Positions 15,013-24,481 are shown, numbered from the stretch's first letter. The stretch: 50,919 nt of DNA from Lachnospiraceae bacterium (GCA_022769665.1 JALEIR010000056.1:1-50919); one strand, 5' to 3'. The notes: generated by a model from the sequence alone, not told the origin. Program-made: numbers and translations.

Positions 15013-18000
15013 CTAGTCCGTCAGCTCCTTATCAATCAGGTTAACGCTAACCAAAGTCGAAACACCCTTCTCCTGCATGGTGATACCGTAAAGTCGGTCA
15101 ACCTGTTCCATGGTACCTCTTCTGTGTGTAATAACAATAAACTGGGTATTTTTTGTCAGCTTATGTAAGTATTTTGCAAAGCGCCCTACGTTGGAATCAT
15201 CCAATGCTGCCTCAATCTCGTCCAACAAACAGAACGGTGACGGTTTCAGATTCTGAATGGCAAACAGCAAAGAAATGGCGGTCAACGCTTTCTCTCCTCC
15301 GGACAGCTGCATCATGTTCTGCAGTTTCTTTCCCGGTGGCTGTGCAATAATGCGGACACCTGCCTCCAGAATGTCCTCGTCCTCCATCAGCTCCAATGTA
15401 CCTTTACCGCCTCCGAACAGTTCCTTGAAAACCTTGTCAAATTCCCGATTGATTTCAGCAAACTTTTCGGTAAACTGTTTCCTCATGGCAGTATCCAGTT
15501 CCTGAATGATTCCTTCCAGCGTCTTTTCCGCTTCCACCAAATCATCATGCTGGTTTTTCATAAAGGTATACCTTTCCATCAAGTTCTTGTAATCCTCGAT
15601 GGCATTGACATTTACGTCTCCCAGCTTCTTTATCTGTTCCTTCAATGAAGAAATTTCTTTCTTCATGGAAGATAAATCCGTCATACTCTCATCCCGAATA
15701 GAGGCTGCATCGCTGAGAGTAATTTCATACTCATCCCACATATAGTTAATCTGGGATTCTATGCTTTCCTCCAGCTTTTCCTTCTGTGCGTTCAAACGGT
15801 AAACTTCCTTGTCAAGAGCAGTCATCTTTTCCGACATTTCCTCACGGCTTTGGAAGAAATTCTTCTGCTTAGCGGTAAGTTCTTCCCTGCGGCTCAGACT
15901 ATCCTTCAGTTTGCTCTCGGATTCATTTTGTGCATCATAGGATGCGGCAATGGTCTTTTCTATCTCCGAAATGTTCTGCTTCTTTTGTTCAACATTTCTA
16001 CGATTTTCCTCCAACGCCTCCATAATCTCGGAAAGTTCTGCTTTCGAGCGTCCGATTTCCTCGTCGATACGGTCCACATTGGCCTGCTTAAAGCCCTGTG
16101 TCTGCCGCATCTTCTCCACCTTCATCTCCCATTCGGATACCAGTGCCGACGCTTCCGTCTCCTGTTTTCTCTGTTCTTCCAGTTCCTTCTGGAACTGAGC
16201 AATCTGCTCCTGGGTATTCTTCTCCAGTGTTTCACTGTCAGCAAGCTCTCTCTGGGTAGATTCTTTTTCGTTTTTAATCTCGAAGATTTTACCCTCGATT
16301 TCCTGCTCTTCCAGCTTTAAGGATGCCTTTGTCTCCCCTTCCTCTTCCATACGTTCTCTCGCCTGACTGATATTCAGTCTTGCGGTATTCTGTTCGATGG
16401 ATTTCTTTTGAATATCTGTCTTCAATGCTTCCAAATCCATACGCATCTTATTGCGCTTTGACTTGGTTTCATCAATGTCACGGTTCATCTCATCGATGGT
16501 CGCCAGAAGCTTCTTTACATTCTTCTCCAGTTCATCAATTTCCCGACGTCTTCCAAGAAGATTGCTGTTGTTTTTAAAGGCTCCGCCGCTGATGGCGCCT
16601 CCGGGTACCAGAAGTTCTCCTTCCAATGTCACCATACGGATACCGTAATCATACTTTCTTGCAATTTTTACGGCATTGTCCACATTGTCAACAACAACGA
16701 TACGCCCCAGCATTGCCTTCGCAACATTGCGGTATTTGTTCTCTATATTGACAAGTTCATCGGCCATACCGATGACACCTTTTTCCGAAAGAGCTTCCGG
16801 ATTCTTAAATTCCTGAGGATTTGTGATGCTGGTGAGAGGCAGAAAAGTTGCACGTCCCAGCTTATTCTCCTTCAGGAACCGAATCATCTTCTTGGCGGTC
16901 TCTTCATCATCCGTAACGATATTTTGGATATTTCCGCCCAACGCTGTCTCAATAGCTGTCTCGTACTTCTTTTCAACCTTGATAATATCAGCCACAACGC
17001 CGATGATACCGGGATTTTTCTCCTTCTGCTCCATCACCTTTTTGACACTTCCGCCGTACCCTTCATATCTCTCCGTCAGGTTGGAAAGTGCCTCCAGTTT
17101 GGATTTTTCCATATGATAAGCGCTCTGTGTCTCTCGCAGCTTACCGTCCTTCATCGTCAGAGCCTCTCTGATATCCCCCAGCTCCAGTTCCATGGCTGCT
17201 TCCTGCTCTGTCATTTTCCGCAGTTCTTCCGTCACAACCTCGAACTCTGCTTCCAGCTTTTTCAGATTTTCTTCTCTGGCAGCTTCATCTGATTTGGCAC
17301 GTAAAAGGCGGGAATTCAGCTCGGCTTTTCTGATGTTTACCTGCTCCATCATGGTATCAAAGCGCCCCATCTTTGATTTGATGGTAGCTCTCTGATTCAG
17401 TTCACCGATAATGGTATTCTTGCCCGCTTCAATGGCATTATTCAGCTCTGCAATCTTGTTCTGAATCTCATCCAGCTTTGCCTTCTCTGCCTCAGCAGTA
17501 GCGACAATCTCCTGCACACGACTGTCCGTTGCACTTTTCTCTGTTAAGATTTCTTCCTTGTCCTTCTCCTTGGACGCAATTTCTTCCTCCAGTGCGGTAC
17601 GGCGATTGCTCAGATGTGCTTCGCTGCCCTTTGCGGAGTTAATCTGCTCCTTTAGGACATTCATTTCACCTTCCAGCTTTCCCCGCATCAGCCCGGTATC
17701 CGTCACTGTACTTCTGGCCTGCTCGATTGCCTCTTCCAGGCTTTCTATCTCTGCCTGAATACGCTCATATTCTGCCTTGATACCTTCATATTTTTCGCTT
17801 GTCTCGGAAAGTTCTCCGCCGGCAAGATTGTACTTCTCCTCAACTTGCTTCAGTTGTTCACGTAGACGGTTATTTTCCAAAAGGAAGACATTGACATCCA
17901 ACGTCTTCAATTCTTCCTTCTTACGCAGATAAACCTTCGCCACCTCAGACTGACGCTCCAGAGGACCGATCTGTTTTTCCAGCTCCGAAAGGATATCATT

Positions 18001-18573
18001 TACACGCACGAGATTCTGCTTTTCGTTTTCCAGCTTAACCTGCGCGGCAGCCTTGCGACGTTTAAATTTTACGATACCTGCAGCCTCGTCAAAGAGTTCG
18101 CGCCTCTCCTCCGGCTTTCCGCTCAATATTTTATCAATCTGACCCTGCCCGATAATGGAATAACCTTCCTTACCGATACCGGTATCGTAAAACAACTCAT
18201 TGACATCCTTCAATCTGCAGGGGCTTCCGTTAATCAGATATTCACTTTCTCCGGAACGGTAAATACGCCTCGCCACCGTTACCTCATCAAAATCAATGGC
18301 AAGCTGATGATCGGAATTATCCAAGGTAATGGCAACATAAGCATAACTCAAAGGTTTCCTGTTCTCTGTTCCCGAGAAAATGACATCCTGCATGCTGGCA
18401 CCGCGCAACTGCTTTACACGCTGTTCACCCAAAACCCAACGCACAGCGTCAGCAACATTGCTCTTGCCGCTTCCGTTGGGTCCCACAATGCCGGTGATAC
18501 CATTGTGAAACTGAAAAGTTATCTTATTTGCAAATGATTTAAATCCCTGTACTTCAATACTTTTTAAATACAT
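15013..18573 (-). CDS. smc: Chromosome segregation protein SMC
   Basis: ABC-type ATPase of the condensin complex with ScpA/ScpB, which organises and separates chromosomes; 1186 aa, normal length. Walker A GPNGSGKSNVADAVRW is at ~32-47. Long coiled coils (~165-500 and ~670-1000) flank the hinge at ~515-640 (EGYGGSVKKVME...GGAISGGAF). The C-terminal head has LSGGEKALTAISLLFAI and Walker B LLDEIEAALDD. The ATG at 18573 overlaps the end of rnc by 20 bases, so translation is coupled. Confidence 0.98.
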   Translation of the reverse strand: MYLKSIEVQGFKSFANKITFQFHNGITGIVGPNGSGKSNVADAVRWVLGEQRVKQLRGASMQDVIFSGTENRKPLSYAYVAITLDNSDHQLAIDFDEVTVARRIYRSGESEYLINGSPCRLKDVNELFYDTGIGKEGYSIIGQGQIDKILSGKPEERRELFDEAAGIVKFKRRKAAAQVKLENEKQNLVRVNDILSELEKQIGPLERQSEVAKVYLRKKEELKTLDVNVFLLENNRLREQLKQVEEKYNLAGGELSETSEKYEGIKAEYERIQAEIESLEEAIEQARSTVTDTGLMRGKLEGEMNVLKEQINSAKGSEAHLSNRRTALEEEIASKEKDKEEILTEKSATDSRVQEIVATAEAEKAKLDEIQNKIAELNNAIEAGKNTIIGELNQRATIKSKMGRFDTMMEQVNIRKAELNSRLLRAKSDEAAREENLKKLEAEFEVVTEELRKMTEQEAAMELELGDIREALTMKDGKLRETQSAYHMEKSKLEALSNLTERYEGYGGSVKKVMEQKEKNPGIIGVVADIIKVEKKYETAIETALGGNIQNIVTDDEETAKKMIRFLKENKLGRATFLPLTSITNPQEFKNPEALSEKGVIGMADELVNIENKYRNVAKAMLGRIVVVDNVDNAVKIARKYDYGIRMVTLEGELLVPGGAISGGAFKNNSNLLGRRREIDELEKNVKKLLATIDEMNRDIDETKSKRNKMRMDLEALKTDIQKKSIEQNTARLNISQARERMEEEGETKASLKLEEQEIEGKIFEIKNEKESTQRELADSETLEKNTQEQIAQFQKELEEQRKQETEASALVSEWEMKVEKMRQTQGFKQANVDRIDEEIGRSKAELSEIMEALEENRRNVEQKKQNISEIEKTIAASYDAQNESESKLKDSLSRREELTAKQKNFFQSREEMSEKMTALDKEVYRLNAQKEKLEESIESQINYMWDEYEITLSDAASIRDESMTDLSSMKKEISSLKEQIKKLGDVNVNAIEDYKNLMERYTFMKNQHDDLVEAEKTLEGIIQELDTAMRKQFTEKFAEINREFDKVFKELFGGGKGTLELMEDEDILEAGVRIIAQPPGKKLQNMMQLSGGEKALTAISLLFAIQNLKPSPFCLLDEIEAALDDSNVGRFAKYLHKLTKNTQFIVITHRRGTMEQVDRLYGITMQEKGVSTLVSVNLIDKELTD

Positions 18574-19267
18574 ATCCTCTATCCCTCAAAAGCAACAGCG
18601 CTTTGTACGCCGCCTGCTGTTCTGCCGCTTTTTTTGTTCTTCCCGTACCTTCTCCCAGACATTCGTTCTCCATCCAAACCGAGACTCGAAAAGTCTTGTT
18701 ATGCTCCGGTCCGCTTTCCTCCAAAAGTTCATATCTGAAGTCCTTTTTCAACTTTCCCTGAATCAACTCCTGAAGATTGCTCTTACTGTCATAAAACAGC
18801 TGTTTATCCTCCAAATCCGTGAGAATAAACCTGTCAATAAACGCCTTTGCATGTTCCATGCCGCCATCCAGGTAAATCGCACCCGTGACAGCTTCCATGG
18901 CATCGGATATAATACTGTCCCTCTCGCGACCTCCGGTTGCCTCCTCACCTTTTCCCAGAAGCATAAACTTCCCAAGTTCAAGATCTCTGGCGCAAAAGGC
19001 CAAAGAGGGCTCGCAGACCATAGATGCGCGCATTTTTGTCAATTCTCCCTCAGGAAGCTTCGGATGCTCCCGAAACAAAAAATCACTGGACACAAGCTCC
19101 AAAACAGCGTCTCCCAAAAACTCAAGCCGTTCGTAATCCCCTGCTCTGTTTATCTTCTGTTCATTGGTAAAAGAACTATGTGTCAACGCCTGTTTTAATA
19201 ATGTAATGTTTCGAAATTTGTAACCGATTCTGTCTTCCAGATTTTTCAAGGTATATTCTTCCGACAT
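18554..19267 (-). CDS. rnc: Ribonuclease III
   Basis: Double-strand-specific endoribonuclease for rRNA processing; 237 aa. The catalytic signature ERLEFLGDAVLELV is at ~45-58, with the second acidic cluster at DAMEAVTGAIYLDGG (~118-132). A C-terminal double-stranded-RNA-binding domain covers ~160-232 (SNLQELIQGKLKKDFRYEL through KKAAEQQAAYKALL, quoted in part). AGAGGA precedes the ATG at 19267. It is separated from acpP by a hairpin, and its 3' end overlaps smc. Confidence 0.97.
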   Translation of the reverse strand: MSEEYTLKNLEDRIGYKFRNITLLKQALTHSSFTNEQKINRAGDYERLEFLGDAVLELVSSDFLFREHPKLPEGELTKMRASMVCEPSLAFCARDLELGKFMLLGKGEEATGGRERDSIISDAMEAVTGAIYLDGGMEHAKAFIDRFILTDLEDKQLFYDSKSNLQELIQGKLKKDFRYELLEESGPEHNKTFRVSVWMENECLGEGTGRTKKAAEQQAAYKALLLLRDRGYVFKKY

Positions 19268-19287
19268 TTTTTCCTCTTTTCAAAGCA

Positions 19288-19316
19288 AAGAGCAGTACGC
19301 TTGGCGGACTGCTCTT
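19288..19316 (-). terminator. Hairpin between acpP and rnc (partial terminator)
   Basis: Nine-base arms 19288-19296 and 19308-19316 plus an inner CGC/GCG pairing give a stable stem. The minus-strand tail is TTGCTTTG, a weak U-tract, so partial read-through into rnc-smc is likely. Confidence 0.65.
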
Positions 19317-19349
19317 ATTGAAATCTAATATAATAACGAGCTTTTGCTT

Positions 19350-19580
19350 TTAATTTACGGCACTTTTAATCAGCTCTACAGCTTCTTCCACAGTAGTAAT
19401 CTTTTCAGCTTTTTCAGCAGGAATTTCAATATCAAATTCCTCTTCTATGCCCATAATAATCTGAAATACATCCAGGGAATCCGCACCCAAATCATCCTGA
19501 AAGGTGGTTTCCATGGTAATCTCATCGGGGTCCACATTTAAAACTTCAGCAATTACTTTCTTTAATTTTTCAAATTCCAT
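19350..19580 (-). CDS. acpP: Acyl carrier protein
   Basis: Carries acyl chains on a phosphopantetheine arm during fatty acid synthesis; 76 aa. The attachment site is Ser35 in LGADSLD, and the protein is acidic and helical as expected. AAGGAGAG precedes ATG at 19580; the 18 further in-frame codons upstream overlap plsX's end and are rejected. It lies 16 bases after plsX. Confidence 0.96.
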   Translation of the reverse strand: MEFEKLKKVIAEVLNVDPDEITMETTFQDDLGADSLDVFQIIMGIEEEFDIEIPAEKAEKITTVEEAVELIKSAVN

Positions 19581-19596
19581 ATCGTTTTTTCTCTCC

Positions 19597-20607
19597 TTAA
19601 TCCTCCAGAACAATCTGTTCCTTGATTTTTTCATTTATATTCTGTTTCTTAAATGCTATGCATTGAAGAATAGAATGTCTTATTTCAATGGCCTTACTGC
19701 TTCCGTGGGTTTTTACAACCAACCCGTTCAAGCCAAGAAGAGGAGCACCGCCGTACTCTTCCGTGCTGAATCCCTTCAGTGTCTTTTTCAGCGCCGGCTT
19801 TACCAGGAGCGCTCCGATTTTGCTGCGAAGACTGCTCATCATGCCGTCTTTAATCTTTTTCACCAGAACACCGCTGACACCTTCCAGCATCTTTAATACA
19901 ATATTTCCCGCAAAAGCTTCACAGACAAGCACATCTGCCGCTCCTGCCGGAATATCTCTTGCTTCTACATTACCGACAAAATTTATTTCGGGACAATTCT
20001 GTAACAGAGGATAGGTTTCCTTCGTCAAAGCATTTCCCTTTTCTTCTTCCACTCCGATATTTACAAGACCAACCCTGGGATTTTTCACACCCAGTACACT
20101 TTCCATATAAATACTTCCCATTTTTGCAAACTGCAACAGCTGTGAAGGCCTTGCATCCACATTCGCCCCACAATCCAGCAGAAGGCTCACTCCGTTTGCG
20201 TTGGGAATAATCGGCGCAAGAGGCGGTCTTTCCACCCCCTTGATTCTCCCGACAATCACCTGGCCTCCGACCAATACGGCTCCGGTACTTCCCGCCGACA
20301 CAAAGGCATCGCACTGGCCTTCCTTTACCATATACATGGCTTTCACAATAGAAGAATCCTTCTTTTTCCGAATCGCCATAACGGGAGGTTCACCTGTCTC
20401 GATGACTTCCTCTGCATGTACGATTTCCAACTGTTCTTCATTATATGTATACTTTTTTAATTCTTCTCTAATTACCGGCTCACGGCCAACCAAAAAAACC
20501 TTTACACGCTTATCTTCATTTATGGCTTCCACAGCACCTTTTACAGTTTCAAAAGGAGCATTATCCCCACCCATGGCATCAACCGCTACATTCACCATAT
20601 CAGACAT
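19597..20607 (-). CDS. plsX: Phosphate acyltransferase PlsX
   Basis: Converts acyl-ACP to acyl-phosphate for phospholipid synthesis with PlsY; peripheral membrane enzyme of 336 aa. The start [14 protein letters not shown] and the later [21 protein letters not shown] and [13 protein letters not shown] segments are family hallmarks. AAAGGGA precedes ATG at 20607; another ATG lies three codons in. It begins a unit with acpP and has a good promoter. Confidence 0.96.
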   Translation of the reverse strand: MSDMVNVAVDAMGGDNAPFETVKGAVEAINEDKRVKVFLVGREPVIREELKKYTYNEEQLEIVHAEEVIETGEPPVMAIRKKKDSSIVKAMYMVKEGQCDAFVSAGSTGAVLVGGQVIVGRIKGVERPPLAPIIPNANGVSLLLDCGANVDARPSQLLQFAKMGSIYMESVLGVKNPRVGLVNIGVEEEKGNALTKETYPLLQNCPEINFVGNVEARDIPAGAADVLVCEAFAGNIVLKMLEGVSGVLVKKIKDGMMSSLRSKIGALLVKPALKKTLKGFSTEEYGGAPLLGLNGLVVKTHGSSKAIEIRHSILQCIAFKKQNINEKIKEQIVLED

Positions 20608-20672
20608 TGGATTTTCCCTTTCCATCCGACTTTTGTACAGGATAATTACGTTTCAATCCCATACCCTACTTT

Positions 20673-20701
20673 ACTATACTAGACACTATTATAAAAATCA
20701 A
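20673..20701 (-). promoter_or_regulatory. Promoter of plsX-acpP
   Basis: On the minus strand -35 TTGATT (20696-20701), 17-base spacer and -10 TATAGT (20673-20678). It sits directly after the rpmF terminator. I see no clear FapR-type operator. Confidence 0.75.
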
Positions 20702-20719
20702 GAAAAAAATACTACAAAA

Positions 20720-20743
20720 AAGGACGTCTCCAAGGGCGTCCTT
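20720..20743 (-). terminator. Terminator after rpmF
   Basis: Arms AAGGACG and CGTCCTT (20737-20743 and 20720-20726) with a ten-base loop are followed by TTTTTTG on the minus strand, 21 bases after the rpmF stop. Confidence 0.88.
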
Positions 20744-20764
20744 CCTGTCTGCGCTTATCATCAA

Positions 20765-20944
20765 TTAGTCAACGCTTACAACCTGCTTCTTGTTGTAAGA
20801 ACCGCAAGCCTTGCAAACTCTGTGAGGCATCATCAGTGCACCGCACTTGCTGCACTTTACCAGTGTGGGAGCGCTCATCTTCCAGTTTGCTCTTCTCTTA
20901 TCTCTTCTACCTTTGGAAGATTTATTCTTAGGACAAATAGACAT
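20765..20944 (-). CDS. rpmF: 50S ribosomal protein L32
   Basis: Ribosomal protein bL32, 59 aa. It starts MSICPKNKSSKGRRDKRRAN and has the zinc ribbon Cys31/Cys34 (CSKC) and Cys44/Cys47 (CKAC), so it is the zinc-binding form. Its ribosome binding site AAGGAGG is formed by the last codons of yceD, and the ATG lies two bases after the yceD stop; the two are clearly co-translated, as in most bacteria. Confidence 0.97.
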   Translation of the reverse strand: MSICPKNKSSKGRRDKRRANWKMSAPTLVKCSKCGALMMPHRVCKACGSYNKKQVVSVD

Positions 20945-20946
20945 CG

Positions 20947-21471
20947 TTACACCTCCTTATTCGCGTTGAAGATATCTTGTATCACTGCCATTCGCGGGTC
21001 GGGAACGAAGGTATCGCATCCACAGTCCCTCACATTTCGATTCTGTCCGCACACAGGACAAAGTCCTTTGCAATCTTCCTTACACAGAATCTTTGCAGGC
21101 CAGTTACCAATGATTTCATTATACACAAAAGTCTCTACATCCAGCTGATAGCCATCCATAAAGCTTAAGTCATCAGCATCCTCATCCTCTTCCTCCACAT
21201 TCGGAGAAACAATCACTCTCTCAAATGTAAGGTCAAGTATCGTCGGTACTTCTGTCAGGCAGCGGTCACAATTCGTTTTGAAAATCAACTTTACATTACC
21301 GTTTACTTTCGCCTTATCGGGTTTTATGTTGATAAACGTAAAGGTCACGGGAGATTTCTCCATGATCTCGAAACTTCCCATTTTGCTCTTGAAGCTTGTC
21401 ATCTCAAGAGGTACTTCCATGTTAAGCTGTCTGCCTTCGGATGTCAACACATCAGATAAATTCACTAACAT
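20947..21471 (-). CDS. yceD: YceD family protein (DUF177)
   Basis: DUF177 protein of 174 aa, nearly always encoded before rpmF and linked to 23S rRNA accumulation in plants and E. coli. Visible features are a CDRC pair at ~69-72 (TNCDRCLTEV), an acidic stretch (EEEDEDADD) and the C-terminal CKEDCKGLCPVCGQNRN motif that probably binds metal. AGGAG lies five bases before ATG at 21471. It heads the yceD-rpmF unit under a consensus promoter. Confidence 0.93.
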   Translation of the reverse strand: MLVNLSDVLTSEGRQLNMEVPLEMTSFKSKMGSFEIMEKSPVTFTFINIKPDKAKVNGNVKLIFKTNCDRCLTEVPTILDLTFERVIVSPNVEEEDEDADDLSFMDGYQLDVETFVYNEIIGNWPAKILCKEDCKGLCPVCGQNRNVRDCGCDTFVPDPRMAVIQDIFNANKEV

Positions 21472-21521
21472 AGCGACTCCTATGCATTATACTCGTGCGA
21501 CTTCTTTTCACACACTGATTC

Positions 21522-21550
21522 ATTATACATAGTCTGCCTATATTTGTCAA
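21522..21550 (-). promoter_or_regulatory. Consensus promoter of yceD-rpmF
   Basis: On the minus strand perfect -35 TTGACA (21545-21550) and perfect -10 TATAAT (21522-21527) are separated by 17 bases. It lies 13 bases after the DUF3021 stop codon. Confidence 0.92.
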
Positions 21551-21563
21551 CTAAAACTTTACA

Positions 21564-22019
21564 CTATTCTTCCTCTTTTTCTTTCTGGTATTCCTGTAGC
21601 TTTTCGTTCATCTTCTTTGCCACTGCCGCTTCATGTCTCCAGGAAATGGCAGAGACGATTGCAAATATCAATGCGATGGAAAACAGCATATACATCACAC
21701 TTTTCAAGCTCTTCACATTATACCAGTCAAACAGCCATCCGGATATCAAAACCACAGCATTAATATAGAGATAATGCAGAAAAATCCTGATTCCTGTTTC
21801 TTTTTTTGACATACTCACATCCCATGGATAAATGAGACACCCCAGTACACAGACCATGGAAACTGCCGGTATCTGCCAAAGAATCATCGGGTTCAGGGAA
21901 TCCGCATGACTGAAAAACGTTGTAAACACCGCTGTTGCAAAAATGGTGCAGGTCGTCACCATGGCAAATATTCGAAATATAAAATTTACTTTTCTCATCC
22001 TTACGCACATGCCTTTCAC
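21564..22019 (-). CDS. DUF3021 family membrane protein
   Basis: Small membrane protein (151 aa from GTG 22019) with four predicted helices (about 12-34, 46-66, 80-96, 105-124) and a charged Glu/Lys-rich tail. DUF3021 proteins are typically encoded next to LytTR regulators, as here. GTG at 22019 has AAAAGG seven bases upstream; ATGs at 22010 and 21998 lack usable ribosome binding sites but are possible. That binding site lies in the 3' arm of a hairpin. Function is unknown; context suggests it acts with the LytTR protein on the ABC transporter. Confidence 0.82.
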   Translation of the reverse strand: MKGMCVRMRKVNFIFRIFAMVTTCTIFATAVFTTFFSHADSLNPMILWQIPAVSMVCVLGCLIYPWDVSMSKKETGIRIFLHYLYINAVVLISGWLFDWYNVKSLKSVMYMLFSIALIFAIVSAISWRHEAAVAKKMNEKLQEYQKEKEEE

Positions 22020-22023
22020 GCTT

Positions 22024-22050
22024 AAGCCTTTTCTTTACGAAAAAAGGCTT
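22024..22050 (-). promoter_or_regulatory. Hairpin that covers the DUF3021 ribosome binding site
   Basis: Nine-base arms at 22042-22050 (5' on the RNA) and 22024-22032 pair perfectly. The 3' arm contains the AAAAGG sequence that would bind the ribosome for GTG 22019. It could lower or couple translation of the DUF3021 gene to that of the LytTR gene, whose stop lies nine bases before it. Confidence 0.55.
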
Positions 22051-22058
22051 TCATCATT

Positions 22059-22496
22059 TTACAGTCCCAGTTTTGCCTTCAGAATCGGCACATACTGTCT
22101 TGAAACAATCAGCTTCTCTTCGTTCTTCATGCACACCTCAAATCGCCCGTTAAAAGCAGGACTGATGTTTTTGACCTTAGCCAGATTGATTATCGTTGAC
22201 TTGGATGCTCTGAAGAAATCCGTACCTTCAAGTTTTTGCTCCAATTCATACAGTTTGAGCTTCGTCTCACAGACCTCTTTTTCCAGATAAGCATAAACCC
22301 TGTTATCTACAGCTTCAAAATAAAAAACTTGTGCAGGCTGAATCTGAAAAAGTTTGTCATCTCTTGTGACCGTTAACTTTTCCTGTCCGGCACGTATTCC
22401 GTAAATCAGCTTTAAAAGCCGTTCGTCCACAGTTCTGCACCGGATGATAATTTCATCCTCTTCCCCCTCGGGTAAATCCTGTATGGTAATCTTCAT
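22059..22496 (-). CDS. LytTR-domain DNA-binding protein
   Basis: Transcription regulator of 145 aa with a C-terminal LytTR domain (~50-145: FQIQPAQVFYFEAVDNRVYAY, then FFRASKSTIINLAKV and KNEEKLIVSRQYVP, quoted in part). It has no receiver domain, so it is not a classical response regulator. ATG at 22496 overlaps the permease stop (ATGA). Such LytTR/DUF3021 pairs often control a neighbouring transporter, here the ABC genes upstream. Autoregulation of this operon is likely but is inference. Confidence 0.92.
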   Translation of the reverse strand: MKITIQDLPEGEEDEIIIRCRTVDERLLKLIYGIRAGQEKLTVTRDDKLFQIQPAQVFYFEAVDNRVYAYLEKEVCETKLKLYELEQKLEGTDFFRASKSTIINLAKVKNISPAFNGRFEVCMKNEEKLIVSRQYVPILKAKLGL

Positions 22497-23407
22497 CTGT
22501 CCTTCAGTCTCCGCTTTCTGTTTATCAAAGCTGCTGTTACAATTGCTATTATAGCATAAGCCGCCAGAATTGCCAGCTGTTCTCCTGCCAAAAAGCAATG
22601 TTCTCCTGCATAAATCGTAATTCCCATCTCTTTACTGAAAATATCCGTCACTTGTTCCGGCAACCCTCTAAAGGTATTCTCCAGGGCTTCTTGCGTTGCA
22701 ACCTGTCTCATCATGGAAACTCCGTGCAGTACGGGCAGACATTTTAGTACATTCTGTACAGCCCCTGACAACGACCCTACCGGAATATAGATTCCGCCGA
22801 CAAAACCAACCAGCGTACCGATTACCGTGAGAAGCCCGCTCCATGCACTGTCACTATGTATAAACAATGCCATCAAATATCCCAAGGCTGAAAACGTAAA
22901 GGTATTTGCACATATCATACCACAAAGCTGAAGAAGACATTTTACCGGCAACAAATCATTTCCATTTATCCAAAAATACAGCTCCCCCACGCCCAAAGTC
23001 AGCACGCACATAATGATTCCCACCAACCAGGCAGAGAAGATGTATCCCAATGTCAGCTTGATACGGTTCACCGGAGTAACATAAAATGCCATAATCCGTT
23101 TCCTCGTCTCGTCCTGTACCATGTTGCCCATGACAGTCAATGTTACGGTAACGGAGTTCACTGCCAATATTCCCGCCAGAGTCCAGAGTTGGATCAGATA
23201 TTCAGCATTCTTTTCGTCTTTTGCCGTATCACGGATACCGCCGTACTCCGCAAGCACATTTACTACCGACCGACTGTTCATGCTCCCCAAAAAGATGACC
23301 ATCAACCCCAGCACAATCAACATAGACAATATTGAGAAAAAAACTGCCGCCTTATCTCTGAAAAACACCTGGCAGTTTCTCTTTGTAATATAGTAAACTT
23401 CTCTCAT
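22493..23407 (-). CDS. ABC-2 type transporter permease
   Basis: Membrane subunit of an exporter, 304 aa. It has an N-terminal helix (~20-40), a large extracytoplasmic segment, and five further helices; the segment GNMVQDETRKRIMAFYVTP is typical of ABC-2 permeases. It follows the ATPase gene by 52 bases and overlaps the LytTR gene. Substrate is unknown; drug, peptide or lipid export are all possible. Confidence 0.9.
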   Translation of the reverse strand: MREVYYITKRNCQVFFRDKAAVFFSILSMLIVLGLMVIFLGSMNSRSVVNVLAEYGGIRDTAKDEKNAEYLIQLWTLAGILAVNSVTVTLTVMGNMVQDETRKRIMAFYVTPVNRIKLTLGYIFSAWLVGIIMCVLTLGVGELYFWINGNDLLPVKCLLQLCGMICANTFTFSALGYLMALFIHSDSAWSGLLTVIGTLVGFVGGIYIPVGSLSGAVQNVLKCLPVLHGVSMMRQVATQEALENTFRGLPEQVTDIFSKEMGITIYAGEHCFLAGEQLAILAAYAIIAIVTAALINRKRRLKDR

Positions 23408-23459
23408 TCTTTTCTCCTTCCGCCAATTTGCGGCATCAATATTTGTTTTATATCCTGTA

Positions 23460-24392
23460 CTACATTTCCGACATCTGCCCCGTAATATTTAGGAACACAT
23501 CATCCATGGACCCCTGTACCATTTCAAAACCCTCCAGATAACTTTCTGCCAGCTGTAAAACGGGCATTGCTGCCATGCTGTCGGGAAGTTCCAACAGGCA
23601 ACCGTATTCCTTCCGACGGAAGTCAATCCCCCGGTTTTTCAGAGTCTCTTCCAGGCAGCTTCTCATATCAGGTTTTACCACCAATCTCAGCTTATCCTTT
23701 GCAAATCTCTCCTTTAGCTCAAACGGTGTTCCGTATTCTTTGATTTTTCCCTTGTCGATTACAGCAATGTGTTTTGCGCGTGCAGCCTCTTCCATATAAT
23801 GAGTCGTCAGAAAAATTGTCATGCCATCCCTTTTCAATTCATTAAGGCTCTCCCATACCAGCTTTCTTGTGGCAGGGTCAAGGCCTGTTGTGGGCTCATC
23901 CAAAAAGAGTATCTCCGGCGTATTCAGCAGGGCTGCCGCAATCTCACATCTTCTCTTTTGTCCACCCGACAGCTTCTGAAAACGCCTGCCGTAAATATCC
24001 TCCAGCCTAAGTCTTTCGCATACCCGTTCCACGCTGTCCTTCAATTCTGCCTGCTTCTGTCCGTACAGGGAAGCTCTCACATACAAGTTTTCCTTCACTG
24101 TCAGCCTGTCGTCCAGGCAATTGCTCTGCCAGACAACACCGATACGTTCTCGGATTTTTGCCGCATCCTTTTCCATACCGAATCCACAGATTTCAATTTT
24201 ACCCGCTGTCGGCGCAAACAATGTACAGAGCATGTTGATTGTTGTGGATTTTCCGGCTCCGTTTACTCCAAGGAAGCCAAACAACTCTCCCTTTTCCACA
24301 GAAAATGAGATATCATCCACCGCCTTAACCTCTCCGAAATACTTTTTTAAACCGGTTACCTGTATAATGCTTTCCGATGCTTCCATTTTCAT
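23460..24392 (-). CDS. ABC transporter ATP-binding protein
   Basis: Nucleotide-binding subunit of an ABC-2 exporter of the DrrA/CcmA type, 310 aa. Walker A is GVNGAGKSTT (~40), Q-loop VVWQSNC, signature LSGGQKRR, Walker B ILFLDEPTTGLDP and switch His in TTHYMEEA. The C-terminal ~80 residues form the extra domain common in DrrA-like proteins. AGGAGG lies before ATG at 24392; 21 upstream codons are open but not homologous. The gene follows the trp terminator and starts the exporter-LytTR-DUF3021 unit. Confidence 0.93.
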   Translation of the reverse strand: MKMEASESIIQVTGLKKYFGEVKAVDDISFSVEKGELFGFLGVNGAGKSTTINMLCTLFAPTAGKIEICGFGMEKDAAKIRERIGVVWQSNCLDDRLTVKENLYVRASLYGQKQAELKDSVERVCERLRLEDIYGRRFQKLSGGQKRRCEIAAALLNTPEILFLDEPTTGLDPATRKLVWESLNELKRDGMTIFLTTHYMEEAARAKHIAVIDKGKIKEYGTPFELKERFAKDKLRLVVKPDMRSCLEETLKNRGIDFRRKEYGCLLELPDSMAAMPVLQLAESYLEGFEMVQGSMDDVFLNITGQMSEM

Positions 24393-24433
24393 TCCGCCCT
24401 CCTGTATTCTTATCTTTTCTGTTACGAGCATAT

Positions 24434-24481
24434 AAAAAAGGACCGCCTGCCGCAAGCAATTTGCGGTAAGCCGCCCTTTTT
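24434..24481 (-). terminator. Terminator of the trp operon
   Basis: Long GC-rich inverted repeat; the inner arms 24450-24455 and 24461-24466 are perfect and outer GGCGG/CCGCC pairing extends it. TTTTTTATA follows on the minus strand. It lies 76 bases after the trpA stop. Confidence 0.88.

Noticed and set aside
14305..15168. 287-codon plus-strand frame opposite ftsY and smc
   Set aside because: Antisense to two genes with clear motifs; no coding signal of its own.
20201..21148. 315-codon plus-strand frame opposite plsX, rpmF and yceD
   Set aside because: It spans three certain genes, a promoter and a terminator on the other strand and encodes low-complexity, non-homologous sequence.
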